Below are positions 35,591-48,602 of a stretch of DNA of 64,000 nt, piece after piece. The notes beneath the pieces were generated by a model. The model was given only the letters and a program-made list of their open reading frames with translations. It searched no databases and was not told the DNA's origin. A program made the position numbers and the translations under genes. Source of the stretch: Trochalopteron elliotii (lineage: Eukaryota; Chordata; Aves; Passeriformes; Leiothrichidae); assembly GCA_024734555.1 (NCBI GenBank), contig JANPWX010000209.1:496001-560000 (forward strand), read 5' to 3'. Positions within the stretch are counted from its first letter, which is position 1. Every line of letters starts with the position of its first letter.

Positions 35591-35950
35591 ATTCATTTAA
35601 GGATTCTATTTGTTTACAAATTGGTTATTCTGTTTACAAATTGTTTTCTGGTAGTTGGGTTTTTTCTAACAGTTCTAAGGGTTAAATGGTTTCTTGTTTT
35701 TAGTGTTGTCACTTGTAACTGTAAGTAGTTAACCTATGGCATGTAAGCCTGAAGGATTGTGATCTCACCTGACAGCTGCTGGAACTGAGTGCTGCAATTT
35801 CAGTGGTACATGGGATACATCGCTGGCTGGGGGGAATTGGGTTTGTCAAAAACCTCATTCAAATTAGACCCATGCTGTCATATTCTGTCACCCTGTCTGC
35901 AAAGGGTCCTTGCAGGTAGGATAACAGAAAACACTTTGCATTTTTTAATA
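35591..35950 (+). other. Post-integrase region of the provirus, no env recognised
   Basis: About 360 bp lie between the integrase end and the polypurine tract. I find no surface or transmembrane envelope features such as a furin-type site, fusion peptide or CX6CC motif. A short T-rich open frame (35522-35728) has a hydrophobic stretch but no family resemblance. The space is too short for a full envelope gene. Confidence 0.65.
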
Positions 35951-35967
35951 AAAACAAAGGGAGGAAT
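35951..35967 (+). other. Polypurine tract of the provirus
   Basis: AAAACAAAGGGAGGAAT directly precedes the 3' LTR. This purine-rich tract is where retroviral plus-strand DNA synthesis starts. Confidence 0.75.
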
Positions 35968-36298
35968 TCTCACAGCACAGCTGGCCTGTAACTGGACAAA
36001 ATAAAACTGGTCATAACAAATCCAATTTGGCTAACCTGGCTTGTTCTAGAAACAAGTCCCTGGGTGAAGAATGGAGCTCATACAGGGATCTCAGATAATC
36101 ATGCTCAGTCCAGAGGGCAGACATATGACTAGTCAGGGAGCTGGGCAGTGTTAAAACCAGACCAATCAGTTGTCAGGACCTGGGAGCTTTGAACCCACTA
36201 TGTAAGAAGGATCTGAACAATAAAACGTGCTGTTTACTGAATACCCTCATTGTGTACTGTGTAGTGTGCCTGTCTCCAACCCACGACCACACGTAACG
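35968..36298 (+). mobile_element. ERVK 3' LTR
   Basis: This 331-bp LTR pairs with the 5' LTR. It carries CCAAT (36162-36166), a decayed TATA box (CTATGTAAG near 36198) and AATAAA (36219-36224). Its ends read TCT...ACG rather than TG...CA, so both terminal dinucleotides have changed. It preserves the empty target site of the solo LTR that interrupts its partner (TTCTAGAAACAAG near 36045). TCCAAA follows at 36299. Confidence 0.9.
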
Positions 36299-36304
36299 TC
36301 CAAA
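36299..36304. repeat. Right target-site duplication TCCAAA
   Basis: Identical to 29370-29375, which confirms that the two LTRs belong to one insertion. Confidence 0.85.
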
Positions 36305-37309
36305 CATAAAAAAATCTTCTGGGAAGAAGGGAGGAGGATTGTGCAAGTGGCTGCAGGAATCCCCATCTGAAATGGCCATACTTCATAGAGGGCACTAGAC
36401 ACAAGTGGATGATCCTGGTCACCTGATGCTGCAAGCAGTATTGAGTAAATCTGCATCACACAGGATACCACTGTTTCAAAACCCAGTGATCTGAAATGAG
36501 AGCTTACCTGAGAGGCACTGGTGCACTTGAACACGGTGATGACATGGAGCAGAGCTAGGTATCTCCTGACTGGTAAGGCAATGAGCAGGGAAACTGGTTA
36601 TGATCATCTGCTTCTACAGTAATCCAGGAAACAAGTCCTTAGGTACAGTAGCCCAAGGACTTTACTGGCTGTAAAGAAACCAGCTGACAAAAAAATAAAC
36701 CGAGTTGTATGGTTTCTTTGCTTTATGGAAACAGCATGATGAGATCACTGATACTGGCTAACTTCCTGGGACACAGAAGAACAATACTAGGCTGATGACA
36801 ACCCCATCCTCCCAAACTGTCACCAGGATCTGCATTATTCTTCTCTACCAGTAGCTCTATTGCATAGCACTGAAATAATTAATCACACAATCTCAGGTTG
36901 TAATGGTAGGCCCCAAGCTGTATAATAGCAAGAATCTTGCATATTTACAGATTATAAATGTCCCCTGGAGTTACTGCTCAAAAGACCACTTTCAGAGTTT
37001 TCATCAGAAAGGACTGTCTCCTAAAAAATCTGCTCTTTCTTCTGAAGTCTGACAGAGTTCTGTTTGGTCCCTCTGTGTGCTGCAATGAAAGAAGTATAAT
37101 CTCCTTTGAGGGGGTGAATAGGAACAACTGGTTTTGGTATTAAGTACATACCTGACTGTCATTGCATCTGTGATATTGTTGTTTTCAAGCTCCTCTTGAT
37201 GGCCACAAAGGCTGGGAACTGCAGAGATGCTGTATTGGCCTGAAGTCTATGGGCATCTTACAGCAGAGACAGAGTAACAACAGCAGCCCCTCACCACCGT
37301 GCAGTTGTA
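36305..37309. other. Unique sequence, no gene recognised
   Basis: About 1 kb between the provirus and a CR1 fragment. Nothing recognisable. Confidence 0.6.
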
Positions 37310-37500
37310 GGATCACAGTATAATTCAGGTTGGGAAGGGCTCAGGAGGCTCTAGTCCAATCTCCTGCTCAAAACAGGGTCAGCTGTGAGACCAGAACATG
37401 TTGCTTAGGTCTTTACCCAGATGAGTCTTGAAAATATCCAGGGATGAACACTGCACAGCCTCTCTGGGCAATCTGTCCCACTGCTTTCCTGTCCTCAGTC
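37310..37500 (-). mobile_element. CR1 LINE, short 3' fragment
   Basis: The plus strand reads GATCACAGTATAATTCAGGT, then GGGAAGGGCTCAGGAGGCTC and TCTAGTCCAATCTCCTGCTC, the reverse complement of a CR1 3' end. It continues through the AGTCTTGAAAATATCCAGGG segment to a Leu-Pro-rich C-terminal coding region, and similarity stops near 37500. It is a strongly truncated, older and more diverged copy than the one at 25411. Confidence 0.8.
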
Positions 37501-40500
37501 AATTCCTGCAGAAGCATGGAAGTATGCCCCACAGGGTCTTTGAGCCCAAAATTCTGAGAAAGACCATGTTGGCTGGACAGACAGCTCCCTTGTTTACCAA
37601 CATGCCCTCAAAAGGGCATGAGGAAACCTGCTCCAGAATCCCCACACACTCACATTCCATGTATCTCTTCAAAACTCTGGTTGGTACCAAGACAGGGTGC
37701 CCATTCTCCTCATCACCTGCTCTGCCCACTTCCCTGTACAGCATCAATATGATCACCAGCTCCCCATCTTCACCATGGTTATTGTACCCACACTTGTCCC
37801 CTAGCTCCCTCTTCTCCTACCAGTGAGTATTCACAAAGTCCCCTCCACGGATATTGCATCTGAATGGTGACAACAGGGTCGCCAAGAAACATGAATCCTC
37901 CAAGCAACCAACCGTGGCAGATCACAGCAACCTGTTGCAAACACACTCCAAAGCTTATGGGCCTGACACCATTTTGTCTGTTAGCATCTCTTCCGTCCAG
38001 CCATAGCTCAGTTCCAGTCAAATCCATCCTCTTCTCTTCCCTCATCAATCAAGAGCACATCTCAGGCACTCCTGACATTTCCAACCTAAATTATAATTCT
38101 ATGCAAGATACTAAAGGTCAGCTCCCTCTCATCAGACCAAAACAAATGACTGAAAGTGTCCACCACCTGCCTTAAGTCTTCCTTCCACTCCACAAGATTG
38201 TTGCAATACAGAGAGTATTTCCTCCAGCCTCACCTCAGTCTTTCAAACTAAGCAAAATGTTTTTATCTGCCTTTGGAAACACACCTTGCCCTTGCAAACC
38301 TTCAGAAGATCCAATGACATGATCCTCCTGGGGAGGACAGTGGTTCAACCAGCCACCAGAGCCACAGGGCAGGCAGACCCCAGTGGGCACTTTCAGAACA
38401 AACTCCTCAGGGGCTGTAAACCACAATGGCAGGAGACAAACACACAGCAGCAAGATCCACAAGTGACTATTTGCTACTCTTTATTCTGTCTCTTCTGCTT
38501 TTCTTCAGGTGCCAGTCACAGCACCTCCTGGGACCAGCACTAGTGGCTCCCAAACACCAAATCCCTTGTCTCACAAGCACATAACTTCCTGTACAAGGGA
38601 GATGGAGACAGAAAGTAATTTCTGTGCTTCACTCTCCTGGAGTTTTTAAGCAGATACTGTGAGCAAATGAGAGGCAATAAAGTCCTGGAAGGCAGTCATG
38701 GCACTCAGGAGAAATTGAATGCTTGGCCTTGCTGCCTGTAATCAGCTGAGTTTAGAGGGGGTGGAGATTTCAGGATGAGCCAACTGCTGTCTTCACTCAG
38801 CACAGCTGAGAAAGAGGCTCCCCAGGCTGCCTTGGGCAATCTCAGAAGTCACCCCAGGAGAAGGCTGAGCTCAGGGGCTTGCGTGCTGGCATCATCAGCC
38901 TGGAATGTGTGGCCTTACGAGGGCAACCCCAATAACTTAAGGGCACAGTGTTTTTACCAGGTGTGTCACCATTAGGGGCTGGGATCACCTCCATGGTTTG
39001 CTCCAAGTTGACCATCTAGGGACAGAAGACTCAGTGGCCACTTCTTTCCAATGCACATTTCCTTTTGTCCTGAGAGACTTGGAGAAGAATGTTGGTTTCC
39101 AAATTGATTGTTAGGTTTGACAGGGCATCAGGTGTTTGACTGCTCCCTGATACAGTACACTGACATTAGAAAATCCTAATTGTGGCATACAATGATGCCA
39201 TCAATTGGCCCATGTGCACTAGTTTGCTGATAGGAATTCTGGATTTGGTCTGTCCAGACCTAGGTTACATACATCCACCTCCATCTCCATTGGCTGTACA
39301 GCCTTGTAAAGATGTATTTTAACCAAAGCTAACTGAAAGAGTTCAGATTAAGTAAATCAATCCTCCCACATAAAGAGGCTGCATAGACTTAATTAAATTG
39401 ATAACTGGGCCAACCTGAACTAAACTAGTGCAAATTTGGGCATAGACAAGGCTTTATTTTTCTTACTAAAATCATTAACTAATCCAAGCTTTGATTGGCA
39501 TTAACTGCATGGTAACAAAAGTGAATACTCAGTCCAGTCTTCTAGTGTCTCTGTCCCTATCTGGCCTCAAATATAACACTTGCAAGAGCTGGACACACAC
39601 CTGAACATGCCCTCAGAATCAGTATTTATTGTATTCTTACCTGAAGCCCAAAGGACTCAGTAAAATTGCTGCTTTTTCCATAAAAATAACTTTATGGAAG
39701 CATCTATACAACCATTCCTCATGGAGGAATTTGAGCAAGCCTTGCTCTTACAGAGAAGCTATAACTTGTGAAGAAGCAGCAGTTAACCAAATAATTCCGT
39801 TCCAGCATCTCATCTATAGACCCTGTATAGGCATGATGGTATTATCCTATTTTTCTTTCTCAGCTAGTTAATAGAAAATCCCCTTTCAAAGGCAATTTCC
39901 ATTTTAAATCACCCACATTAAGAGAGACATGTTTAATACCAATAAATCCGCTTTCTTAAAAGAGACATAGAAGCCAGGCTCATCGGCTGACTAAATCCTC
40001 TCCCCCACCCCCATTCCTGCCTTGCAATCTGTAGATCTCACAGAAGGGTGATCTAAGACAGCTGTAGTTAGCTGGCTACTCTTCTAAGCACTAAGCTGCT
40101 CCTTGCTTTGTATTCACTCTGTGCCAAACCAAGGTCACAGGGACACGAGGAGCTCAAAGACTCCTCTTGCTGTGGGAGTTGCAGCTGGAGATGCTTGGAG
40201 GCTGGGTTTCCACACATCTCCCCTGGGACCCTCTCCCTACATCAGTCTCCCACTACAAGTCAGTGTGGGGTGAGTGCTAATTAAAGGCTCTGCAGATGAA
40301 ATTATTTTTTCTCCTCAAAGCTTCTTGTAGCACACCAAGGAGAACCAGCTACCAATTCCCAGGGGGATCACAATGCTCGAAACACATGCCCTAAGGGTCC
40401 TTCCTCATCTATGGGGTCCCTACTCTATCTTCACCAGTGCTTCTCTTATCCAGAGAGATTTCTACCCTAATTTCCCTTGCAGACAGTGTACCACACCTTC

Positions 40501-41496
40501 AGCAAAGAAGCAGGTGGCAGCCTTTCCAGGTCTGCTCTTGTGTGCCTAAAGCTGCAGCCAGCAGTGTGGGCAATGCTAAGGCAATACTCCATCAGAAGCA
40601 AAAGAATGGTGACTTCAAAAGACCCCCGCAAGGTCAGGGCTGCGGTGGCATAGGTATCTCACTTGTCTGACAGGAAGAGACAAGGCTGAATGAAATCCCT
40701 GTTGCTTCCTCCTGCTGTGACAAGTAAAAGGAGCAAAAATTACAAAGTAAGATAAGGCTTAGGAGGGAAAAAAGCAAAACCAAGACACAGCAGAAAACCT
40801 TGGTCTGGCTGCTCTTAGTGCTGCCAAATATTACCCCAAAGCCACCGATGTCATGCAGCCCCCCTAGCCAGACCTTCTGTTGGCAGATATAATGCTATGT
40901 CCCTGCAATGGCCTCTCATGGGAGACAACAGCCAGCTCCCTTCATTGAGATGAGATCGTGACACAGCAGTAGGAGTCCCGAAAAGTCTTCTATCTGAAGC
41001 ACGTGTAATTCAGTGTGTGTTTTTCCAGTTGCCATTTGAACTATTTTGAACAGGCTCCAGCTCTGCAAGCACCCCTATAGGCGGTGCAGTCATGCACAGG
41101 CATACCAAAACAGCATCACCATCAGCAAGTACCTGCCTGTGTGCCTGTATGAAGTAGGGCCCCTCAGAGAGGTGGGACTGAGCCCAGTGACTGAGGAGGG
41201 CCCTTCAGCAATGTCCCAACCCTGCAGCAGGACCCTTACAATCAGATCTTTCCCTTCTAGGATCACTGCTCCAACAAAGCCTGTTGATAGAGAAACATTT
41301 CAGAAAGAAATTTATTTCTTTAAGGAGCATAAGGGTAAGAAAAGAAGACTCCTGTTTTGTGCTTTATTGTTTAAAAACCTTGCCCTCCTTTTGCTCCATG
41401 AGTCTGTAGCTGACTGGGCACTGCTAAGCAGCAAGGACAGTTCTTCCACGGTGGGAAACCACCCTGCCTTTACTGGAGTAGGAAGCCATCCTCCAA
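37501..41496. other. Unique sequence, no gene recognised
   Basis: No exon, RNA gene or known repeat is recognised. Open frames are at most about 130 codons, overlap on both strands and are unlike known proteins. Confidence 0.55.
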
Positions 41497-41531
<35 letters not shown>

Positions 41532-41558
41532 CCTCCTCCTCCTCCTCCTCCTCCTCCC
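41497..41558. repeat. (CTCCTG)n / (CTC)n microsatellite
   Basis: About five CTCCTG hexamers run into about ten CTC/CCT triplets. In one frame this gives alternating Pro-Ala then poly-Pro, which explains the proline-rich open frame across it. Confidence 0.9.
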
Positions 41559-44500
41559 CTCCTTCTTTCCAGTCTAGATAGCACGGATAATTATACCTGT
41601 TTCTATACTCTGCTTAACCAAAATGCTTTTTCTTAAACAATTCCATAAACACAGACAAGAGCACTTCAATCTTGTACTTATTTTCCACCTGAAAATAAGA
41701 TCCATTCCTTGACCTGAGAGTGCATAAACATTAAAAAAATACTTAATGCTGTAGTCAATGGAGAGAAGGAGGAAGGGCAAAAACATGAGTTGGGGGAGCT
41801 TTGTAGCTTTCTGCTCTGCAACTTGTCATAATAAGTCATAGCAGTTAGGTTACATTACAAGACCAATGAATGATATGTAGATCAGGGTAAAGCATACAAA
41901 GATTAATACAAATTTTATGCAACAGCTTGCCTAAATAATGCTTCTAGGGAAAAATAAGTTAAGGAAACAGTGGGAGGGACAGCACACAATCCTCATTTTC
42001 TGTTATTCCAAGACAATTTTAACCTGTTCAGTGGACAAAACATCTTGCTTGACCAAAATATTTTTGCTTTAAAAAGGTAAATCAATACCCTAAGTAACTT
42101 CTACCATGCCCCAGGGTGGCATGCTAGAGGTGCATGCTAGAATATTCCTATCTGTCTGTATCTGCACTGAACTGTTAAGCAGATGCTCACTGAGGAGAAA
42201 ATATACTGCAATAAACTGGCACTGACACAGATCTGAATCGCTGGAACCGCTATAAAGATAAAATTCATTTAAGAAATGTGGTTTCCATTTCCATTTTCCT
42301 TTAATAAAAAGCTATTTAAACATTAAAAATATCTATTATTTCAAGCAGCATGCTATAGACATAAGTAAGAGAAGAAACAGACTTCACTTTATTATGTAAA
42401 ATGTAATACATCCCAATATTGCACCTCATGGAAGAGCCAAATTAAAGTCCTTTTTCAGAGCAAGGAACAAATCCTGTTCTCATTTACAGAACTGACCAAC
42501 AGTTAAGATCCATTTTCAAAACCATAGTCAATGTATGAGAAAATGCCAGAGATCCCAATAGGAGAACTGCACAAGGAAAGAAACTGCACAAAGAACTGCA
42601 AAAGGAGAGCATACAATGCAACATACCCAGGTGGAGATCTCTAGCTATGCTGACAGTATATTGCCCTTCCTCCCTCGATCAATCTCCTCTTTGGTCTTAC
42701 TCTCAGTGCTCTATTCCAGTCACTGTGCATTGAGAGTGCCAGTACACTCTCATCACTTTAGCACTGCTTTCCCAGAATGAGGCAAAATCCTGAAACAGGC
42801 GATTCTTTGATCTTCATGCAAATCTCCCCAAGTTCTGCCCAGGCTGCTTCAATAGCATGTAATGAGCTCCTATCCTGTGCAATGAGTAGTCATGACAAAA
42901 CCCCAAAATTACACATATAAATCATTGTCTCCTCTCATGATACTGAGAACAGTAATTACTCTGCCAAATTAACCTGTCTCCAAATCAAGCCTTTGGTCCT
43001 GCACTCTAGGAAGATTTAAGAGTATGCATTTGAAGTACCCTTAATACTCAGATGAGATCAGAAGCAGAAGTGGAAAGCTATAATGGAGAGCTATATGCCC
43101 CTCCCCTGCCCCTGTGTAAGCCAGGCTGATAGTTCCAGAGCTGGTGGTTGTCACATCAACCTTCTAGATATCTGTGCAACCTGAACAGATACAGCACCCT
43201 AAATGCTTGTCATTAGGTACCCAAAAGAAACATTGCCATGCTAAGCTAATAGATGATCAGGTCTTCTTTAACAATGTGACCAAAGATCATCATGGACACT
43301 ATAAATTCCTGCATAATTTCAACTCTGAAGAAAAATCTGAAGAGTTTTAAATACCATTTTTTTACTGGCTATTACTCCCCCCTGCCCCCCTTCACCTTGT
43401 AAATTTCTCCTAGGAAACATTAGCATCACAGTGCCCAAGTCCCATCTCTTTCCGGTCCCTTGTATTCATTGCCTTGCACCACCTTGTTGTAGGAGAAACA
43501 CAGTCCAAGGTGAAACATGATGCTTGTTGCTGAAGAAGGTTTCCAGGTCACTAGCAGAGGATGGCAACCCAGAATTAGCAAGAACATCAAGTTTGCCAGA
43601 AAATTAGCATGAGGCTCATAGGTATACTGAGTTTTTGGTCTCTAGGAAGGAGCTAAGCAGCCATTTCATTATAGCCACACTTTGAATGCTCTTGCAGTGG
43701 TGTAAGGAAAGCCAAAAAAGTACCAGTGCTCTTTTCAATAATGCCTTGAAGAGTATTTGTGATGGAGAAGAGGAAAGTGCTGCCTTTGGGGGTGGTTCCT
43801 GATATGAGACCCTTTACATTCTCAGGGAGCAGAAGGGGCAGGCTGCTCCATAAGGAAAAGTAAAAGCTGGGCACTGCAGGACCACACCATCACCAACACA
43901 GGCACAGCATCTGAGCAAAGCCAGTACAGCAGTCACCCTACAACCAAAAATCAAGTCCAAGGTCAGTCCAGGAAACACAACAAGATTCACCAAAGCTGTG
44001 CTGCTCACTGCACAGCTCATGCTGAGAGCAAGGCTGAGGCTAGAGGGCATCCGCAGGCCAAGGAGCAGTGAGGGTGGGTGAATGGGTGGGGGTTCCAGGT
44101 GAGGTGCTCAGGACAATTGCAGCCCACCAGAGCAGTGGGGCTTGGCAGCAGCTCGCAATACTGTTTCAGGGCCATGAGTCAGCTTCCATGACTGCTGATC
44201 CAAGTTTTTCACCTAGCAACAAGACTGACGGATGGATGGAGGGGTGTTAAGAGAGATGTTGAAGCAAAATGAGATGAGAAAGACAGAAACTAAATTGTCA
44301 GGGAAATTAAAAGAAAGATGCAGTGCCTGAATCTACTTGAGCTTCTAAAGGACAATGTTCGTGGGTAGCAGAGTCCCTTCTGCACTTCAGCCCTCCTGGG
44401 AAAGTATGAACATCTTTCGTGGGGTGAAGGACACATCCAGCTACCTCTTAAGCCACACTGCAGGTCTGTGGGTTCCTGTGCTTTGATCTGCATATCAAAA

Positions 44501-47500
44501 GCTCTTCACCAGCTCATTTATGACCAAAGGCTTTGTCATTTGTCATGCATGAGCTTACCCTAATTCTGCTTCTCACCAGCCAGAGCAAAGTTGCTCTGGT
44601 CAAGAGGTAGCCACAAGGCAGCTCTTGCCATGCCCACTGAGGAGTGACAAGTGAGCACTACCACATCTGATTTTCAGTAGGTTGAACTGAAGCCACTGTG
44701 AGGGTTGGAAGGCATGACACCAAGAGCTGCCCAGGGGATGGACCCCATCCAAGGCCAGAGCCCTGTACCCTCCCCCAGGACACACCATGCTGCAGCCTTT
44801 CCTGCTGGTGGCAGGCTTAGGATCAGGGAGAATAGCCAGGCTGCTTCACCACCTCTTTCCAGAGGAGAGGGTGCTCTCAGAGACTTGAGGGTCAGCACTA
44901 GGGAAGGCTGTGCCTCCTCAAGCTCTAAAAAAGGACTTTGTTCCCGCTCAGCAATTTTTTCCCATCTGGGCTAAATCCACTCTTAGAAAGAGATAGCTCT
45001 ATCTCCAGGGAAACAGGCTCTCTGCATTCACAAGGACTCAGCCAGCTCCCCCTCTCCTTTTGCTATGGGGTCACTCAGCAGCAAGGCTGAGGCACCATGG
45101 AGCATCAGGCTCATAGGGCCACCCCAGGTCTGGAGCTCTGCAAGCACAGGATGCTCCAAGGCAACATGTGCTGGTCTCTGTGCTGGAGCCACACAGCACC
45201 TTTGTGAGCTTGCCCAGTTCTGGAGAGCTCACACAAAAGTGATTACAGAGATTGACTGTGCTCAGAAGTCTCTCATTACTGGGAGTGACTCGTGCAGTCT
45301 GCTTTGACTCTTCTTTGCCCAAAATAGCTTAATGTTCTCAGCACCAGTTTTCTTTGCAAAATCATTCACTGCCCTCCTTCCTACCACAGAGAGCCAGAAA
45401 TGTCCTACTCACCAAGAAGTCCTCCCCAGCTGCACTACACCATCCCCGTTCCCCCTCACAATCACCCTCCATCCTCTCTCCTTAGGGGTACTGCAAGTCC
45501 ATGGGATGCCTTGGGCAAGATGGGGAGCCAAAACAGCTCAGAGGAAGTCAGGGCGACATGACAAGAGCAGAGCTCATTGCAGAGCACCACAGGCCCCTTT
45601 TCCAGTTAGCTCAGCCCAGTTCTCACCTCCTCCCTATGCCTGCCCAATCTCTGGGCAAACAATTCATGTCATGGTGGAGGAAGGTTTCATCTAGCAGTTT
45701 TTGGCTTTCCCTTCTCTAGGATCAACTGTCAAATCTGAGACTCAAGGAAATTACCCCAGCAGCTACATTTTGGGGATCTGAGAGAACTGTTCTGCACTAG
45801 CATCTGAGCTAGAAAGGAAACAAGTCCACAATGGTCTTCTGAGGCTACAGTCCCCCCACCCATACATGGACTTAATACCTCTCCTATGGGTACTGTCCCA
45901 GGTAACTCACCCTTCCCTGCTTTGGGGACCAATCTCCAAATCTATGACCACTGCTTCTATGCTCAGAAGCAGAGACAGCCAAAGCACCCCACACTGTGTT
46001 GCAGGAGAGTTATACCCAGGTTTCTACAGAGCCCTGCCATCAGGTTTGCCCCGCTGGGACCTCAGTCAAAGAAGAGCACACATGGACAGCAGACACACTG
46101 CCTTCCTACGCCCCAGACTTTGGGGCAGAGCACAGTGCAGTAGCCCAGCCCTGACACAATGCCCACCCAGAGTTCGTTGTAGGATCTGTGCCTTATCTTG
46201 CCTCAGCATCGGAAAGCAGACGTTGGCTAAGTCCTACATGCTGCTATTTAAAGTAAGCCAATTTGTATTCATTCTGCTCGCTACATTCACCAGTTATTCT
46301 GAATTGTGTTTGAAGCTAAAGGGAAGAGGAAATGTACAAGAAAAAATTATACACTGGTAAATTTTGTGCTAATCCCTTCTCCCATTACTGCTTCCCCTTT
46401 TTTCGGGGTTTCTTTTTGTTTTCTGTGCTTTACATATTATTATCTTTAGCATAATTTTGACTGAGAAAATACATAGCTGATAGGACAGACTAATTACACT
46501 ACCTAGAAGAATTAATTACACCATCCGTGACTGACAGTGGAGCCTGACTTGTTGCTTCCTGGTAGATGGAGCTACACCACCAGATGCCCCAAATATTTCC
46601 CTGTAGAAGGCAAAAGAGGAATTACTGTTGGAAGCATCATTTAAAAGCCATTACTTCTCTTTTTGAGCAATTTAACGTCATTGGGTGACCTAGCCTGGCT
46701 GGCCAAGTCAGGGATGAGGCTCATTTGCCTTCCCTTGTGATCTTTTTACTGATATTTCAACACATATCCTGGCCCTCTGTCACTAGCAATTAGGGGGCTC
46801 AGTCAATCCTAAGAGCTAAAACGGGCCAGGGCCCATTTTGAAGGCAAGTGGCACAGTGTGGTTCATGTCCCTAGAGCTACCTCCTCTTCTGCCTCTTCCC
46901 ATCTCCTGGAACCACCTCTCTGGACAAAGCCATCCATGAGCTGGAGCCAGGCTTTGTCTGCAAGTTGGCATAGCCTAAAAATGTTTTGGGGGTTGCACTG
47001 AAAGTGTGGTGGTCGGGATCATCACAGGACATCCAATGCCCTGATTCTGCCGGGTGTTCTCACAGAGACTCCCAAGATCAGCATTTGCTGTTGTTCACCA
47101 ACTATGGGTGGGATGGGAGGGCAGGCCATTCCCTCAGCTTTCACTGTGCATGGAAAAGAAGGCACCGCACCTCAGGGGAAGCAGGGACCTGGAGGCAGTG
47201 AGATCTTGCCTTCCTGGAAAGACTGCATCTCTTACGTGTTCAGCCACAGAGTCTCATCTACCTGCTGCTACCCTGCCATCTGCAATGGACTCTGGCTGCA
47301 GCCATTAAAGGACTCTGGCAACTTTGGTGTCTGCAGCCAGCTGAGGATCTGTCCTGGTTTATATTCTGGCTTACAATGGACCTGCTGAAGATTGTCATGG
47401 CTGAAAGCGAATGATGGAAGATCTGTGCAGATGCACAGCCTTGAATGTGCGTTTTCAGCTAAGGGAGAAGAGTCGTGCCCACATGGGTCAGGAAATTTTA

Positions 47501-48030
47501 AGCAGTCATGCTTTAAGGTAGCTCTTGCTACCCTTTTTTGCCTCCAGCTCTGCTGCAGTTCTTTTCCTCCCCACTGGTCTTTTAAGTCCACTCAATTTAC
47601 ACAGAGTAAGCTGCAGTTATGTTAGAGCAAACCTCTTGCTTGCATAAACACAATCCTAAGCAAAATTCAGCATACAACTGTATGTATACCCCCTTGCTAT
47701 TGTTTGGCAGGCACACATTACATGGACAAAAAACCTCACTCTCCAGTCCTTGATCCCTCTTTTTAACTAGGGTTCTGGTTTCTCTCACTACTGAACAACT
47801 TAGTGCAGTGATCCTTAGCCTGGGAAACCTGAATTCTTCTCTAGATAATCAAGGAAGAGCTCAAGAGATCCACCAAGACCTTATGTTTACCTGACTTAGT
47901 TTCAGCCCTGAGTCTTGAACAGCAACCAAACCATATATGGGTTAAGCCTCTAGGAAACACACACTAGCAGGACACAGACATCCTGGGGTATTCCCAGGCA
48001 CCCACAGGGGAGGTGAGCTTTATTTTGGAA
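41559..48030. other. Unique sequence, no gene recognised
   Basis: About 6.5 kb with no recognisable exon or mobile element. The segments 46240-46560 and 46640-46800 are AT-rich with several TAATTA and TGACTG-like motifs and look more constrained than the surroundings, but this is only an impression. Confidence 0.5.
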
Positions 48031-48103
48031 CTGATTGTAGTGGTTTGAAAGCAAAACGAGTGAGAGGCTTCAAGTCAGAAATACAATTTAATAGGAAGAA
48101 GAG

Positions 48104-48195
48104 AAAAATAAAATAAAATAAAATAAAATAAAATAAAATAAAATAAAATAAAATAAAATAAAATAAAATAAAATAAAATAAAATAAAATAAAATA
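48104..48195. repeat. (AAAAT)n microsatellite inside the solo LTR
   Basis: About eighteen AAAAT pentamers run without interruption. The two long open frames crossing it on the minus strand encode only repeated Phe, Ile, Leu and Tyr and are artefacts. Confidence 0.95.
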
Positions 48196-48482
48196 GATGC
48201 AATCATACAAAAGACCACTGACAGAGTCAGAATACAACCTGAGTGGGATGACGGAAGCAGTGATCCCGTAGAAAGGTCTGGTAGCTCTGATCCTCTGGGA
48301 ATCCAATGGGTAAGGTCCCCTGTATTGTCCCAAATCCCAGATTATATCCAGGTGAGAATGCTTGGCTCCTCCCCCTGGGTGGAGCATCTCACAATGGGAT
48401 AATGAGTCATACAGGGGGTCCTTAATGGCCCATTAAAGAGAGATAACTCCCAGAGGGAGTTACCTATGAGTCATGCAGCGGG

Positions 48483-48602
48483 CCATTAACAGAAGACCCA
48501 TTAACAAAAGACCCATTAGCAGAAGACCCATTAGCAGGAGACCCATTAACAAAAGACCCATTAGCAGAAGACCCATTAGCAGAAGACACCTTAACAGAAG
48601 AG
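48483..48602. repeat. Eight-copy 15-bp minisatellite
   Basis: Eight consecutive 15-bp units vary around CCATTARCARAAGAC; the last is degenerate. Because 15 is a multiple of three the array is open in a plus-strand frame (48473-48826) giving RRPIN/RRPIS repeats, but it lies in an LTR and continues into unrelated sequence, so it is not taken as a gene. The array sits in the U3 part of the minus-strand LTR. Confidence 0.9.

Larger units (their letters stand above)
29376..36298 (+). mobile_element. Full-length env-less ERVK-type provirus
   Basis: This is one complete proviral insertion: 5' LTR (29376-30442), primer site, gag, dUTPase-protease, reverse transcriptase-RNase H, integrase, polypurine tract and 3' LTR (35968-36298), bracketed by TCCAAA. 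The dUTPase fused to protease and the gag-pro frameshift signal point to a betaretrovirus-like (class II) lineage. No envelope gene is recognisable in the roughly 350 bp between the integrase end and the polypurine tract, so the element was probably an intracellular, retrotransposon-like form. All genes carry stops or frame changes. By eye the two LTRs differ at about 30 of 240 alignable positions, which suggests an old insertion. Confidence 0.92.

Noticed and set aside
35522..35728. Short hydrophobic open frame considered as an envelope remnant
   Set aside because: It shows no disulfide motif, fusion peptide or similarity to envelope proteins, and is T-rich sequence where hydrophobic residues are expected by composition.
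41046..41636. 196-codon proline-rich open frame
   Set aside because: The proline and alanine stretch is simply the (CTCCTG)n/(CTC)n microsatellite, and the rest resembles no known protein.
47104..47625. Two consecutive in-frame open frames suggesting an exon
   Set aside because: Separated by a stop, no splice-site support, and no recognisable protein similarity.
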